Shown here: positions 35,601 through 48,704 of the stretch, one piece after another
Layout of the letters: every line of letters starts with the position of its first letter
How positions within the stretch are numbered: position 1 is the first letter of the stretch
From: Liolophura sinensis
Lineage: Eukaryota; Mollusca; Polyplacophora; Chitonida; Chitonidae
NCBI RefSeq assembly: GCF_032854445.1
Contig: NC_088303.1
Span: 31,749,501-31,813,500, forward strand
Direction of reading: 5' to 3'
DNA length: 64,000 nucleotides
Position numbers and translations under genes: made by a program
The notes under the pieces: generated by a model
Told to the model about the DNA's origin: nothing
Seen by the model: the letters and a program-made list of their open reading frames with translations, nothing else
The model's database searches: none

Positions 35601-36189
35601 TTACATAAAATAAAAAGCTGTGATATATTTTAAATATAAAAATATATAGCAAAATTCCGTGCAAAAAGACATATTTGTAATTGTCATATAATAGAATAGT
35701 TTAATGGATAACACTTTGCTTTGATACAAGGGTTATATATGTGTAGTCAGTACAAAAAAAAAACGCACTGATCTACGGTAAACGCATATTTTGTTATTCT
35801 GCAATATTTTTTTCTGTTTTAAGGTAAACTCTCGCAGGGAGCGACTCCATCAAATTCTGTTGGGGCCGGTGGCCAGGACGTTTGACGCGATCCGGCTTGC
35901 CCTGGCGGCCACGTTCCAGACGCTGAAGATTCCGGCGTCAGCACTGGCCTGGTCGTCCAGGGTCGACACGCATGGGAACCCGGAGTTTCTGGGAGTCCGG
36001 TCCCAGGACATCCGGATTGATGTGCTGCTGGACCCAAGACAAGGCATCAACATCGATGTACATCGTCTGGGTCCAGCACGCGGCCGCCTTCGGGAGGTGG
36101 CTTATTGGTGCTATCAGTTGACCTACAGGGGCGTGGTTTGTACCGAGCAGGGTACTAACGTCATGTATGGTTCACGCTGGGACCCTTAA
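32633..36189 (+). CDS. Secreted protein of unknown family, 286 aa, seven exons, intact (unit B)
   Basis: Exons are 32633-32721, 33708-33826, 34139-34216, 34543-34602, 34994-35035, 35197-35303 and 35824-36189. Every junction is GT-AG, and phases (2, 1, 1, 1, 1, 0) join without a stop. Residues 1 to about 20 form a signal peptide. Residues 31-95 are hydrophobic and aromatic with Cys31, Cys63 and a WW pair. Residues 97-130 are very basic, with RRR at 100-102, KRKR at 115-118 and KKR at 128-130, which suggests proprotein convertase cleavage before Cys131. The remaining 156 residues hold Cys131, 138, 147, 261 and 271 and end in RWDP. Exon 7 is about 60% GC, unlike its AT-rich surroundings. I do not recognise the family, so function is unknown and extracellular location is inferred. 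Exon 3 also has an upstream GTAAAA donor, but using it would lead to a stop in exon 6. Confidence 0.75.
35340..35500 (-). mobile_element. SINE type 1 tail fragment (unit B)
   Basis: This is the counterpart of 5011-5155. It has an extra AAGAATATTCAAG-like segment near the tail. Confidence 0.6.
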
Positions 36190-36883
36190 GCCATTGGCCG
36201 TTTACTGGGAAGGGTGTAAGTTACTTTCGATAGCCACAATCTTTGGCAAAATTTCACAGTTTAGAGCACAAAAATTACTTTAGTAAATAATTAACCTCTT
36301 CTCGAAAAACATTTTTTTGATTGTACATTTTTCGAGCGAGTAATTTATTTCCACGGTCCATACCCTTTCCATTAACCAGCCGCTGACCATACCAGATTGT
36401 CATTATGCTAAATTTCTTTTGCAAAACAAATAAATAAATACTAATACTAAACTATACACTTGTTTAGTCGTTTGGATATAGATAAAAAGCTAGCACTGGG
36501 ATATTGCGGCTTTAAGACGAACTTGTATGGTTGGTTTTTCGAATAACGCCGTGTGCACTGTAGAACATTTTTCCAACATCGGAAACTCGTTCGGGTTGAC
36601 AGCAAGCCGGATTCGTGTATAATCGTCACTGGCCCTGGAATACATAACATTCAGGGATACTCACATATATATACATGCACTTTACCTAATGTTTTATTCT
36701 GCTGTCCATCCTTTGCAAATAAACTGGTTATGTTAATGTCAAGAAATGTGTGTCTGTGGTAATTTTTTTCTGCCAACTGTATATATAGATAAACAGATTA
36801 ATTGATTGGTTGATTGATTAGCCATATTCAGCTCAGAACCAAATCCCAGATTGTTGGGTAGAGATGTATTTATATTACCTTTA

Positions 36884-37010
36884 CATTTACGGCCGGAGAG
36901 GAAGCCAGCATGAGCTGGACTTGAACTCACAGCAACCGTATTGGTGAGACGCTCGTGGATCGTTGCGCCGTGCAGGCTTGCTATCCCCCTCGGCCACGGA
37001 TGCTACCAAT
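36884..37010 (-). mobile_element. SINE type 1 head fragment (unit B)
   Basis: Counterpart of 6537-6660 with a few substitutions. Confidence 0.65.
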
Positions 37011-37147
37011 CTAATTTATGGGTAAAGGGAATTGAAATGCTCGCTGTAAACCACCGCCCTTCGCCATGCAGGTACCTAACATATCACCCCATATAAAGCC
37101 ACATTTGAATCAGCGTGCATGTGTGTACAATATTACATGTAAACGCA

Positions 37148-37285
37148 CAGCCCAGGGGAAACCCACAACCATCCTCTCGTTGCTACCAGACCTTTCCACT
37201 TATGGGCGGAAAGGAAGCCAGCATTAGCTGGACTTGAATTCACAGCGATCGCATTGGTGAGATATTCCAGGGTCATTGCGCCGTA
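37148..37285 (-). mobile_element. SINE type 1 fragment (unit B)
   Basis: Counterpart of 6805-6945. Confidence 0.65.
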
Positions 37286-37531
37286 CTGTGTACAAATATT
37301 GTTTCTTCCTGTTGCAAGCTGCCAATGAAATGTCATGCCGAAAACACCAGCCATAACACCACACCCAGACATATTACACTTACACCGGACCAACCTCAAT
37401 TTTTAGCACCAAGCAAGGCGGCAGTAAGTACCAGTTTTAAAGTCTTTGGTATGACCCGACCCGGGTTTGATCCCGGGGTCTTTGGACTTCCAGACTGACG
37501 CTCTAAGCATTTAGCCACCAAAGCGGTCTCT
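37286..37531 (-). mobile_element. tRNA-derived SINE, type 2-like (unit B)
   Basis: Counterpart of 6950-7202. Unit B lacks about 14 bases that are repeated as CAGCCAACGCACTG in unit A. Confidence 0.7.
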
Positions 37532-40430
37532 GGGAACAGTGGTACATGTTCTCAGGGCAAGCCAATAAATGATTCGTTTGCACTAAGAACCATTCCATCC
37601 AAATATCGGATATATTTGAGGACATTAAACAAGGGGTTTCCACCAAACCGTGTTCTATCCATTTGAATGATTGTTTGACCCTGAATTCCCAAAGCAAACA
37701 TTTAACTATTTCCAAATGAGGACATACCATTTGTCTTACATGTCCATCATTTGATACATCCGCCACTTTTACTTTTTCACTGACTGGTAAATGTTATTCT
37801 GTTAATTTCTACGTTAACTTAAGTTGTATTGCGTCCAGCTCTATTTACTTGGTAACATGCAAGAAGTGTGGTCAGCAGTATGTTGTAAAGACCACCCAGA
37901 AACTACATCTACGGATGAACCGACACCGTAAGTCCGTGCGCAAGAAACAATTGCTAATAGGCAAGCATTTCTATGCCTCCGACTACGACTGGGACCATTT
38001 CAGCATTCAAATAATAGAATTGGTTTATCCATCAGCAAATGAGACAGATGTCGAGTTTGAACGTAAAATCCGTGACCGTGAGCTATTGTGGATGCGAGAG
38101 ATTGGTTCAGTCTTCCTGTATGCTTTGAATGATAACGTTATGGGAATCGGTAATGTAACATCCCGACAACCACATGACTCCATCGTTTATTCAAATATAC
38201 AAATTTATTCAAATACCATAAACGTAGATCTCGCAGTCATGGTAGGAGGAAGTTCAAAAGAAACATGATTCACAAACACGTTACAGTTAGCTATTTAGTA
38301 GGACTGTCCTATGACACCAATAGCATGCATACTCTACGCACAGTATTATATGCATTGCCATTGAAATTGCTAAAACAGGTAGTTCAAGACGCATCCAATA
38401 ACATACACAATTTTAATGTTCCACCTTACCTTGTACGTCTGTATCAAGACATATCGTATTTTCTATTGTATCGTCCTGTAGCTACAATTGAAACCCAACA
38501 CGATCGACGCTTCTTGAAGATAAAGTATTAAGACAGAGGCCTTGATTCAATTAATCTATCACGCATCTTTAAAGAACCTGATGTTCGTATTGCTTTGTCT
38601 AATTATTTTAATATTTATTTTAAATATTATTTTAATTTGTCATCACTGTAGTAGACAAACCTTTTTATAATGTCATGTTTATTTGCAAGAATTATTATTA
38701 TCAAATTCTTGTTCAAGAACTATATACATCTACAACAACATCCACGTATTCTGCTACCACATGTAATCTGGAGGAACTATTTAACAAACACAAAACCTAT
38801 CTTAACGAAAGGTGCATAAATATACATACCCGTCATACAGAAATACCACAACTTTACTGGATTCCTAAATGCATAAATCCAAATACAAGGCTCGATTTAT
38901 TGCGGGTTCAAGAAGTTGTACCACCAAACTTTTGTCAACCCTACTTACGAGAGCATTACAAGAAGTAAAGTCGTTTTGCAAAACGTATTGTTGTGCCATA
39001 ACAAAAAATTCAGGTGTCAACTGCATGTAGATTCTTAACAACTCCAAACGCCTTACAGAAGAATTTGGTGCTCATGTGCATATATCGTACAAAGACGTAT
39101 CCACACGGGATTTCTCTGCTCTCTGTACTACAATTCCTCACAAAGATCTTATTGAAAGAATATCGTCGTTAATTGTCTCGGTATTTACTAAAACAGGTCA
39201 CCGTTACATTAACGTTCAGAAGCAATAAGGCTTTCTTTAGTTCTACTATTTATAAAGGTTACCACTCGTGGGATGTTACATTATTTATTGAATTACTTGA
39301 ATTTCTCATTAATTACTTTGTGAAAATCGGAGATACAATTTACCAACAGTGCATAGGTATTCCAATGGTTACCAATTGTGCGCCTCTTTTAGCAGACCTA
39401 TACCTGTTTTCATATGAATACGACTATATGTAGAAATCACTAAAAGTATTATCTTTAAAACTCGATCCTTTTCATTTACCAAGCGGTATATTGATGATCT
39501 ACTGGCGTTAAATAACCCCCATATTGCTGAAGCGTTGAAGGAAATCCATCCGCCTTCACTGGATTTAAAGGAAACCACATATAGTCCTGAAGGTACATTT
39601 TATTTGGATCCATATCTGTACAAAGACGAACAGGGTCTCCTTTCACGCCGCCTTTACAACTGAAGGGATAATTTCAATTTTAATATTGTAAATTATCCTT
39701 ATTTGAATAGCAAAATACCAAAGGGTCCTGCATATGGCGTATACATATCTCGCCTTGTAGCATATGTCAGATCTTGCGTAAATTGTGATGACTTTAATCT
39801 GCGGCACATGTTGTTGGTTAAAAAACTAGTGTGTCAAGAATACTCCGTCAAACACCTTCACTGTCTCAAATTTTACAATGAGCATAACACTCTCGTTGGC
39901 AGGTATGGACAGAGCGTTCAGAATCTCTGGCGATCTGCATTGTGATCAACCACAACCACACTGTTATCCTTATGTACATATCTATCGCGTACATGGTATT
40001 TAACAACACAGATGGCGCTGTTTGGCGAGTGTAACAGTCTGTCTTGTAGACAGTTTTTATACAGACCAGCATGCCATGTGTAATATCACAGATGGCGTCT
40101 CTTGTAGTGTGAGATCCTTACATATTAACGGGAAAGAAGTAATCGTTCGTTACTTTTGAATCACAATCCATTCGGTTAAAGGAGAAGAAAATTTAAATAT
40201 CAATCAAATACGATTGAAAAGAGTATGCTTTTCTTCGCAGGTGCATGCCGAAAAAATTCTAATATGTACCTCATGTTGACAAATTATAAATAAAGTCAGC
40301 GCCAAAATCCGCTTTGGGCTAAGAACTAGTCCTGAAGTCTTCTGTGCGAGGAGGAGAATTGCCGTCGGAGACCAACGACGTGCAGTTCGTACATTTCCGG
40401 TAGAACTCTTCTTCTCAGAAGGTAGCGAAC
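37532..40430 (+). mobile_element. Penelope-like retroelement with endonuclease-first order, decayed (unit B)
   Basis: This is the same insertion as 7203-10100. The endonuclease frame is uninterrupted from about 37720 to 38268, because the codon that is a stop in unit A is GAA here. The RT is still broken by stops and frameshifts, including an extra T near 39214 and a TAG after EYDYM. The catalytic YIDD codons are at 39487-39498. Like unit A, the GIPMVTNCAP block has Val where these enzymes usually have Gly. Confidence 0.8.
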
Positions 40431-40575
40431 AGTACAGTTCGTTTTCCGCTTGACTATCGGGAAACCGGAATGTTGGACGTAGGTTCCGAGTTTACACGAA
40501 CAAGATTGGCAGTTTTAACGACTCTCATTGGCTGAGAGGCAACACAACCCCAGCATAAATTACAGTGTGTTAAAG

Positions 40576-40653
40576 ATGGAGAGTACGATGGACTCGGCGA
40601 TTTATGTCAGCTTTGCCGTATTCAGCCTTTACGTGTATGGCGAGGAAAAATAG
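40576..40653 (+). CDS. Small open frame of 25 codons, uncertain (unit B)
   Basis: This counterpart of 10255-10332 has one amino-acid change (A2E) and is otherwise the same length. Conservation is no better than the background between units. Confidence 0.2.
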   Translation: MESTMDSAIYVSFAVFSLYVYGEEK

Positions 40654-41718
40654 CAAAATTATGCAGCAGACACCACCAGATAGAAAAAATGTGCTCTTTT
40701 CAGCCTGTAGTGTTATGTTTTTAGGTTTTCTTCTCCTTTGAGGTCTGTAACGCTCGTCATTTTCGAAATGTATCTAATACCGCTTAACCTGGGGCTAGGG
40801 GCCGTAAAGGCAGCCATGTTTATAACATCTGCATGATGCCTTTATGAACAGCTGCAATCAAAGCGCGACTGAGATACCTAGTGTAATTGTAATTTGACCT
40901 GGAACTCATTTATAGACTACGAATTTGAACTTTAAAATGGAGTTCATGCCTGGAATATCAACTGCCTGCCCGGCATCATTGAAAATTGATGACCGCTTAT
41001 CTCTTGTGTGTTACCTTTTTTTTTTGGATGATTTCTTACAAAACTTTGTCTTGCGAAGGATCTTGCAATTATTGACTTGGAACGCCCTTTACGGACTACG
41101 AGTGGTATACGAATGTCGGACATGACGCTTATATTCACTCACCAATCGAGTCAGAGCCTTAACCCCCAGAGCCATGTATGAATATGTTGTCATTTCCAGC
41201 AATTTCGTTAGACCTGCGGATATTGACTCATAACGGACAGAGTCCCGAAGACAAAAACGCCTGACAGACATAGCATGTCCTACTGACAATCCTGTGGACA
41301 AGTGCTTACACTTATATACAACTCAGTCTTTAACACGAGTTTAGGTGAAGATAATATTTACGTGAACACCTATTCATTTCAAGTATTTGTGTCATTTTAA
41401 TGAGAAACACTCAGGGAAAGTATGCACTTCATGGATTTTGATGGATACATTGATGTATTTTTAAATATTGAAGTTAAAACTATATGCTTTTTCAGGTGTA
41501 CAATTATGTGAATTTTAGTTTTAATCAGGAAAATGTACATATTTCCACGCAGTGTATAAAACTGGTTATCAGGTTGTCATGGTGAGCATAGATGACGAGT
41601 GATGTAAAATGTGACACGGGGTTATCCATGTATCTATCCATGCACCAAAAATTAAAACAGTATATGCAAAGCACTTGTAATTGTGTCCTGAAATACGTGT
41701 CTATGTAGCATAAAACGG

Positions 41719-44700
41719 GTAAACTCATGCTGTGTGTAGTATTCTGTTTTTATTTTGTGTTACTTTGTTTTGTAAGGGAGCAATCAGTTGGATATTTTGG
41801 GTTAATTTCGTCAAGAAATAATGGTATTTTGGATCAACAGTTACAGTTACATTTAATAATCTTGAAAAAGTTCATTATGTGTTTGTCTGAGGAACTGGGC
41901 ACTTACGTGAAGGTTTTAGTGTATGTGCTTTCATTCGCTATCTCTTCGTTTATTACCGGTACATCATGGATAACATAAGCCAGTACAGAGTGGCAATTGG
42001 GGCATGGCATAATTATATGTGGTATAAAGTGAGTTTACATCTTCGAAAATTATTTACATTATTTGAAGACTTGCGAATTATATTCCTGGGAATTGAATCC
42101 TTTACTGGTATATTTATTTTTTCTGTTCTGAGTACATTACATGTATACAATCTGCCCTATTCATTAGTTATACATATGGCAATTTTAATGAGGTGTGGAG
42201 ATGTACATAGAAACCCCCAAATCAGCACAATTTATCTTGTTGTCATTTTAATGCCAGGAGTTTATTGGCCCAAGGTGATGATCAGCTGTCGTCTTATTTT
42301 AACTTTAACTGGGTGATTTTAATGATAGATGTCTACACTGGGAAAAATACCACGATATGAGCGAACTGAAAATGAGCCTTTATGATATGGTAGCTGGGAA
42401 AAATCTTTTTCAACTAATTAATGAACCCATTCGATATACTGATGAAGCTGCTTATGTATTGGACTTAATCATAACGGATTGTATTGGTTATGTAATTGAC
42501 TACGGAGTTGCCTCACCAGTGGCTAATCTCGACCATTGTACTATTTATTGTACTATAAACATCTTATGTAACAATAATGCAAAAGCTTTTGTAAGACATC
42601 TGTGGGACTTCGAATGTGCCGATTGGCATGGTCTGCGCAATCTTCTCTCTGTTACACCATTTGATGCTGTTGGTAATATTTTCTCTAATGTTAATGACAA
42701 ATTATTTGTATTATCTGGAACAGTTTGTTTTTGTCATGCTGCAATGAATGTAGTCCGAATAAGAAAGTCACTATTAGACCACGTGACAAGCTTTTGATGA
42801 CCAACGATGTTCGGTGCAAGATACGAGTGAGGAATCGTTGTCTCAAAAAATACAAACGGACTAAGTTCGATGGGAATAAGTTTCGATGTTATATATCTAG
42901 AAGGGAGGCCAATAATGCTAAACGTCAAGCAATACTGCGTTACTCCACATATTTAAAAGATAAACTCTCCAACCCCCAGCTGGATACAAAAGCATACTGG
43001 TCGATAATGAAATCTCTACTAGGATCGAAAGCAAAACCGCCTATTCCTCCTCTTTCTGTTAATGGCAAAAACGTGTCAAATGACGTTGAAAAGGCGAATG
43101 AATTCTGTAAATTTTTCGTATCTCACCACACGGCCACTCACCACACAGTACCTGTCTTACCACCTTTTACGTATGTTACAGAATCACGTCTCAGTTGTAT
43201 ACAGACCTGTGAAAATGAGATTAAACATTTCCTTGAGACTCTGAATAGACGGAAAGCCTCAGTTACTGATGGTACAAACAACTTCATCCTTAAAAATGCT
43301 GCTGATGTTTTTGCTATTTTTGCTGTGTCAGTAAGGCATTTGAATAAGTCTGGCATGATGGTCTGGCGGTTAGGTATTGAAGATCCTCTGCTGGCGTGGT
43401 TAAAAGATTATTTGTGTGACAGAAAAATTAAGGTTTGCCTTAACGGCACAGAGTCCGAAACTTATCCAGTATATAGTGGTGTCCCACAAGGCTCTATATT
43501 GGGTCCACTTCTCTTCTTAAATTTTTATCAATGATATTAGTATGAATATTGAATGTAATATTAACATATTCTTGTCTGAAGAAATTTTAGATTTAGCAAT
43601 ATGTGAGGCTAAACTTATTTGTGATCTTGAACGTCTATCCAGTTGGGTTAGTCAAGGGCTTGTGTCATTTAATGCTACCAAAACTGTTTATCTCTTAATA
43701 GCATTGAAAAATAATCCCTCACATCCGAGATTGTATTCAGATGGCGTAGATGTGAAGAGCGTTCCGTCCCATAAACATCTCGGAATTATTCTGCAACACA
43801 CTGGTAAATGGAATGAGCATGTAAGAGCTATAGTTAAAAAAGGTAATATGAAATTGAGTATGATTAGTTGGGTCAGGCGAACACTTACTAGAAAGTGTAT
43901 AATCACACTGTACTTTGGCTTGATAAGATCTTCTATTGAATATGGAGATTTTCTGTTTGACAACTGCAGCGTTCAATATATAACTCATTGGAAAATGTCC
44001 AACGCTGAGCAGCATTGTTATGTTCAGGGGGCTTACGTCGAACTTCATATAAATCTCTTTTAAATGAACTAAAATGGGAACCCTTATACAGTCGGCGTAG
44101 ATCCAAGCGCATTCTGTTTTTTTTCCATAAAATCGTCAATTGGCTCTCTGCTCCATTACTAACTCTAAACAAATGCCTGCAATCTTAGAAATAGACGTCA
44201 CTTTCGATTATTTAAATGCCGAGCTCAGATTTTCTCTTCTTCCTTCTTTCCGAAGACAACCAAAGAATGGAATTCATTGCCTGTTCATATCCAAAACTCT
44301 TCATTGGAAACAGTTAAGAACTTTTTGTATTCTCAAGACAGTATTAACCGTCATCTAATATCTGTGTGTAATTCATTTGACACCTTTCCCTCTCTTGTGC
44401 TCTGTAGAATGAGAATGGGACTGAGCGCTCTTTACGGTGACCTCTTTAAATATACATTATCGACGGTCAGTCAAGTAGTGAATGTAAAGATAAATGTGAA
44501 AATGCATCTCATTATTTCCTTGACTGCCCAGCCTTTGCCACTCATAGGAAGCATATGCTAAAAAGTGTCCTAAGAATTATGTCTCCTGAAGTTCACCCTT
44601 CTGTACGTTTGACTAGTTGTTCTAAACACATTTGTACTATATTCTTATTTGCTTCACCTGAACTAAGCGTGAATAATAATCAGTTGATCTTAAAATCTGT

Positions 44701-44935
44701 ACATAATTTTATAATCATGTCCAATAGATTCACCATCTAAGCCCAGCAGTAATATGATTTGATTTTGATCTTTCTTTGTTCCCATCACTTTATTCTGTAC
44801 ATGTACATGTTATCTGTTCTCTTTGTTGTCTGTGTTATTTTATGTATATCCGTTGATTTTATGTTGAGGAGATCCCCTCGTGACTATAGAGCTGTGGGAA
44901 ATCCTCAGAAAACAAATAAAGAATTACAATTACAC
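41719..44935 (+). mobile_element. Non-LTR retrotransposon (LINE), internally deleted, catalytic motif lost (unit B)
   Basis: This is the same insertion as 11400-14612 with the same two large internal losses. Unit B keeps 15 bases (NEFCKFF block near 43100) that A lost. It has an extra A after CTTCTTAA (about 43520) that breaks the frame, and it has lost 15 bases near 43570 that in unit A encode the GDD catalytic residues. Confidence 0.8.
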
Positions 44936-45951
44936 AAACACTACACACTGCCTACAAGAAAGGAGATACACAGCGTGTAAAATGCAGAATGTAGTCCCTT
45001 CAACCCACTGAATGACAAATGGATGGGGAGGCCGACAGATCGACCTGCCACTATAATAACTTACCAAAGGACGGAGGGGCCGATTTACCGATCAATCTAA
45101 ATTCTCTATGGGTAATCCTGTCCAAAGTGCGTCTGTAAATGCAAGAACGAAATGTTATCGGCTCTGCTAACTGTACTCAAACTTTCACAACATTGCCATG
45201 TGTATAGATTTACGCATTTTGTATGCATCTCCTCTAACATTTTAAAGCGTCAGTCTTTTTTAGGCTTACCGATATAGGAAAACAGATGTGTACGTACACA
45301 TATGAAGGCCTCCCTGGCCTACTATAAGGCACAGGTCTTGTACTCTTTTGCTTTTTTCATAAATTGAAGTCAATTCGGCCTGTGTAAGAAATATGTAGGT
45401 TTTAAATAGACCTATTTGGGTAAACGGTTGGGAAGGATAACATTTTGAGATGGCTGTTTAACAGTTAAGGCGCTTAGAGTTATCTCCCTTAAATAGTTGC
45501 TCCTATACCTTACTTCCACACGCTGCCATTCCACTTCCAGAAGCCTACATACAGGTGATGCCATTGTAGAATTTCATCAATAAATGATATTTGTTCCGTC
45601 TGTTCCCAAGCTGATCGCACATACACAGTTTATAAATCATTTTAAGCTATATATCATAATTCAGAATATATAGGTCGAGTGAAATTGTAAGACAGCTTGA
45701 CCTGAATGCGAAGGCCCAAATGAAACAGAGCTTAAGGAATCTTGCCGGTTGACGCCGGTTTTTTAAATAATGCCATATAAAGGCATCTATTCATTCATGT
45801 CATAAGTCAATCTGCTTAAGCAGAAAATGACGTGCCGTTGTTATTATTAAAGCAAAAATGTTTGGAAGATGAAAACCTACCGTATACAGTTTGCTCAAGA
45901 CTCGTTTTCAACATGTTTCAAAAATGGTTTACCTATGCCGGGTTTCACATA

Positions 45952-46134
45952 TTTACGGTTGGCTCGTATCAGAGAATCGGTGGATAGCTAAAAAAAAAAA
46001 AACAAGGGTAGGGCCCGAGCCGGTCTTTTTTAGTGAAAATGTTTACGGTTGGCTTGTATCAGAGAATCGGTGGATAGCCAAAAAAAAAAAAAGAAAAAAA
46101 AAAACAAGGGTAGGGTACGAGCAGGTCTTTTTTT
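45952..46134 (+). repeat. 85-bp direct duplication with A-rich spacer (unit B)
   Basis: Counterpart of 15628-15813. The lengths of the A-runs differ, as expected of slippage. Confidence 0.85.
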
Positions 46135-46378
46135 CCTGGGTATCTGACCAACCTTTTGGCGTATCACTGTGATGTCAGTTTCAAGAAACATACTTACATG
46201 CTTCAAATTTTTACAACATATGTTGTGAAGGAAATTAAGGCTAAATTTATGGCTGTGTGGGCTTCACGAAACCTGTCCATGCGTGGACATTCCTTGGCAA
46301 TGTTTCGCAAAGGTTTGCGAGAGTATATATATTTAGTGTCTGCAATGCTAAGTCCCTGTGGATATTGTACGTACCGGT

Positions 46379-46487
46379 ATATTTATTTATTTATTTGATT
46401 AGTGTTCTAAGCCGTTTCCCAAGAATATTTCTCTCATATCACGGCGACCAGTTTTATGGTGGGAGGAAACCGGACAGAACCTTAGTT
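46379..46487 (-). mobile_element. SINE type 1 tail fragment (unit B)
   Basis: Counterpart of 16060-16165. Confidence 0.65.
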
Positions 46488-46492
46488 ACGTA

Positions 46493-46762
46493 CCTTTATA
46501 TGTGTGCTGTCTGCGAACGTAAGTCTCTGTGACAATGGAACGTATGTGAGCTGTCTGCGACCGTAAGCTTATGTGACAGTGGAACATATATGTGTGTTGT
46601 CTGCGTCCGTAAGGCCCTGTGACAATGAAACGTATATGAGTGCTATCTACAACGGTAAATTCATGAGACAATGGGCGGCATATGTGTTTTGTCTGCGACC
46701 ATGAGTCCCTGTGACAATGGAACGCATATGTGTGCTTTCTGGGACCATAAGTGCCTGTGATT
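46493..46762 (+). repeat. 46-bp minisatellite, about six copies (unit B)
   Basis: Counterpart of 16172-16440, with the same copy number and the same order of variant repeats. Confidence 0.9.
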
Positions 46763-48370
46763 CATTCATGAGTAAGGTCTCAGCACAGTGTATAACAGAT
46801 AATGGTTATGACACGCCGGTTACCCAGATCATTGGTTAACCCTTTATATGTCCTTATCCTGACGACAATAACAGAATAAAAACATCACCACCTCGAGTAC
46901 GTCAAATCTGTGACTCACTAGTTTAACCTTTCTCGTGTCAAAATATGACAACTCTTCAGAAGTAAGGCTAACCCTTTATGGTTTGTTTACAAAATACTTC
47001 CAAGTATGCATTACCCCGAGTATAAACTGAGGATAATAGTGGTAACTATTTTGCACAGTGGTGCTTTAGTGGTAACTAAATAATGCTCAGATTTATGGCA
47101 TCTGCAATTTATTATGTTCCATTTCTTTTGTGTTCGTAGATGCTTTTGACTGAAGTCCCATTCTCGCAGCTTAAGACGACGCAGTTGGCTTAGATGAAGT
47201 TCCGAGTGCCAGTCTTGTTGTTAAAATACTGCTTTTAGGACCACTTCCCTTTCGGATATCGCGCCCGTCAAATCAGAGCTTTCATTAAATCAATTACATT
47301 GGTAATTGTTTTTTATTCTTGTTTGCTTTTACAATGCTAAATAGCTATTTACATATGTACATTAGTTGTAAGTTTGCGTTTTTTTTACAATAATATATTC
47401 TTGGATTATTGGAATGCATTCTAGAGCTTAATTATTGGTGTATGAATAACAATTGAGATGAAGAACAATGAAACGATGTGTTGACAGAAACAGAGGTAGA
47501 AGTGTTGATAGATAATGGCGCCCTTGCTTTCTGCTCATGTGACGTGATCATCGATTGCTTTCGTCACTTATGCCGGACGCCGTCCACCAAAAACCAGCGT
47601 ACTGGAAACATGTGGGTGAGAGTGGAGGATAACGGACCCTGGGGGCAAAACGGCCTATGCTTTTTGTCGTACCGTTTTTATGGTCATTTCTCGTGTTGAT
47701 ATAGCTACTTGTATAACACAAACGCTGCCATCAATGTTAAACAATAATTTGATCACCTTTAATCTAGGGTAAGCATATTTTTACCCCCAGTGTTCAAAGA
47801 TTTTGCGAGTGTCTATAATTGCATTAGTCTCATTAGTTTTCATGACAATATCATCAACCAAAAAATAAAGAAAAAAAGACCAAGAGGTAAATGATTGGTG
47901 AGCTTCTTTTGAAACGTGTCAACTTAAAAAAAACATTAATGGATAGGGGGTGTCTAATATATGTTCAATTAAATGCCGTAATTTAGGCAAACACTCCCTA
48001 GTCTTTTAATAATACCAATTTGAAAACAACAGTCAGAAAATAGCAAATCAGAAGCCTAGTATTTATACAAACGTATAATGTATGTTGTTTAAAATATATG
48101 AAGAGTGTATAATGTAGACTTTCACAGCAGCCTGAAATGGTAGTCCACGATGAGAAACTGAACCCCCAGCACTACACATATTATTTTTCCTAATTAATAT
48201 TGTAAAATTATCCAAGCTGAAAACATGTTACAAACTATACGCCTGAAATATAGTAACTGTTACAAACTATACGCCTGAATATAGAGGATAGACCTGTATT
48301 TGAATTCTCATTCTAAAGTGCAAACTATTCCAGATTATCTGCCTGCACTAAGATGAATAACAAAGACTTA

Positions 48371-48704
48371 ATATTGAGTGAGTGCTTGGGGTTTAACGTT
48401 AGGGTTAAGGTACCTAACAATTTTTCAGTTATATGACGACGAAGGAGTCCTTAGAGTGTATGTAATGTGCCTTCTTGTTGCACGACATATTTCCACCGCT
48501 CTTTTAACTAGTGCTGCTTCTCTGAGACGCCTTACCGAAGGCAAGTAAACCGCCCCACCCGATTCATTATACTAATACAGTCGTGTCACTTCCCTCTAGT
48601 GCTGAGGTCCAAGCGATGAATCTACAACTGACTCAACCCAGGATTGAACCTGGATCTGCCGCACCTAAAACGGACGCTCTGCCAACTGAGCCATCGGGAC
48701 CGGT
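48371..48704 (-). mobile_element. tRNA-derived SINE, type 2, near full length (unit B)
   Basis: Counterpart of 18043-18377, with a short deletion in the body and several substitutions. Confidence 0.8.
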
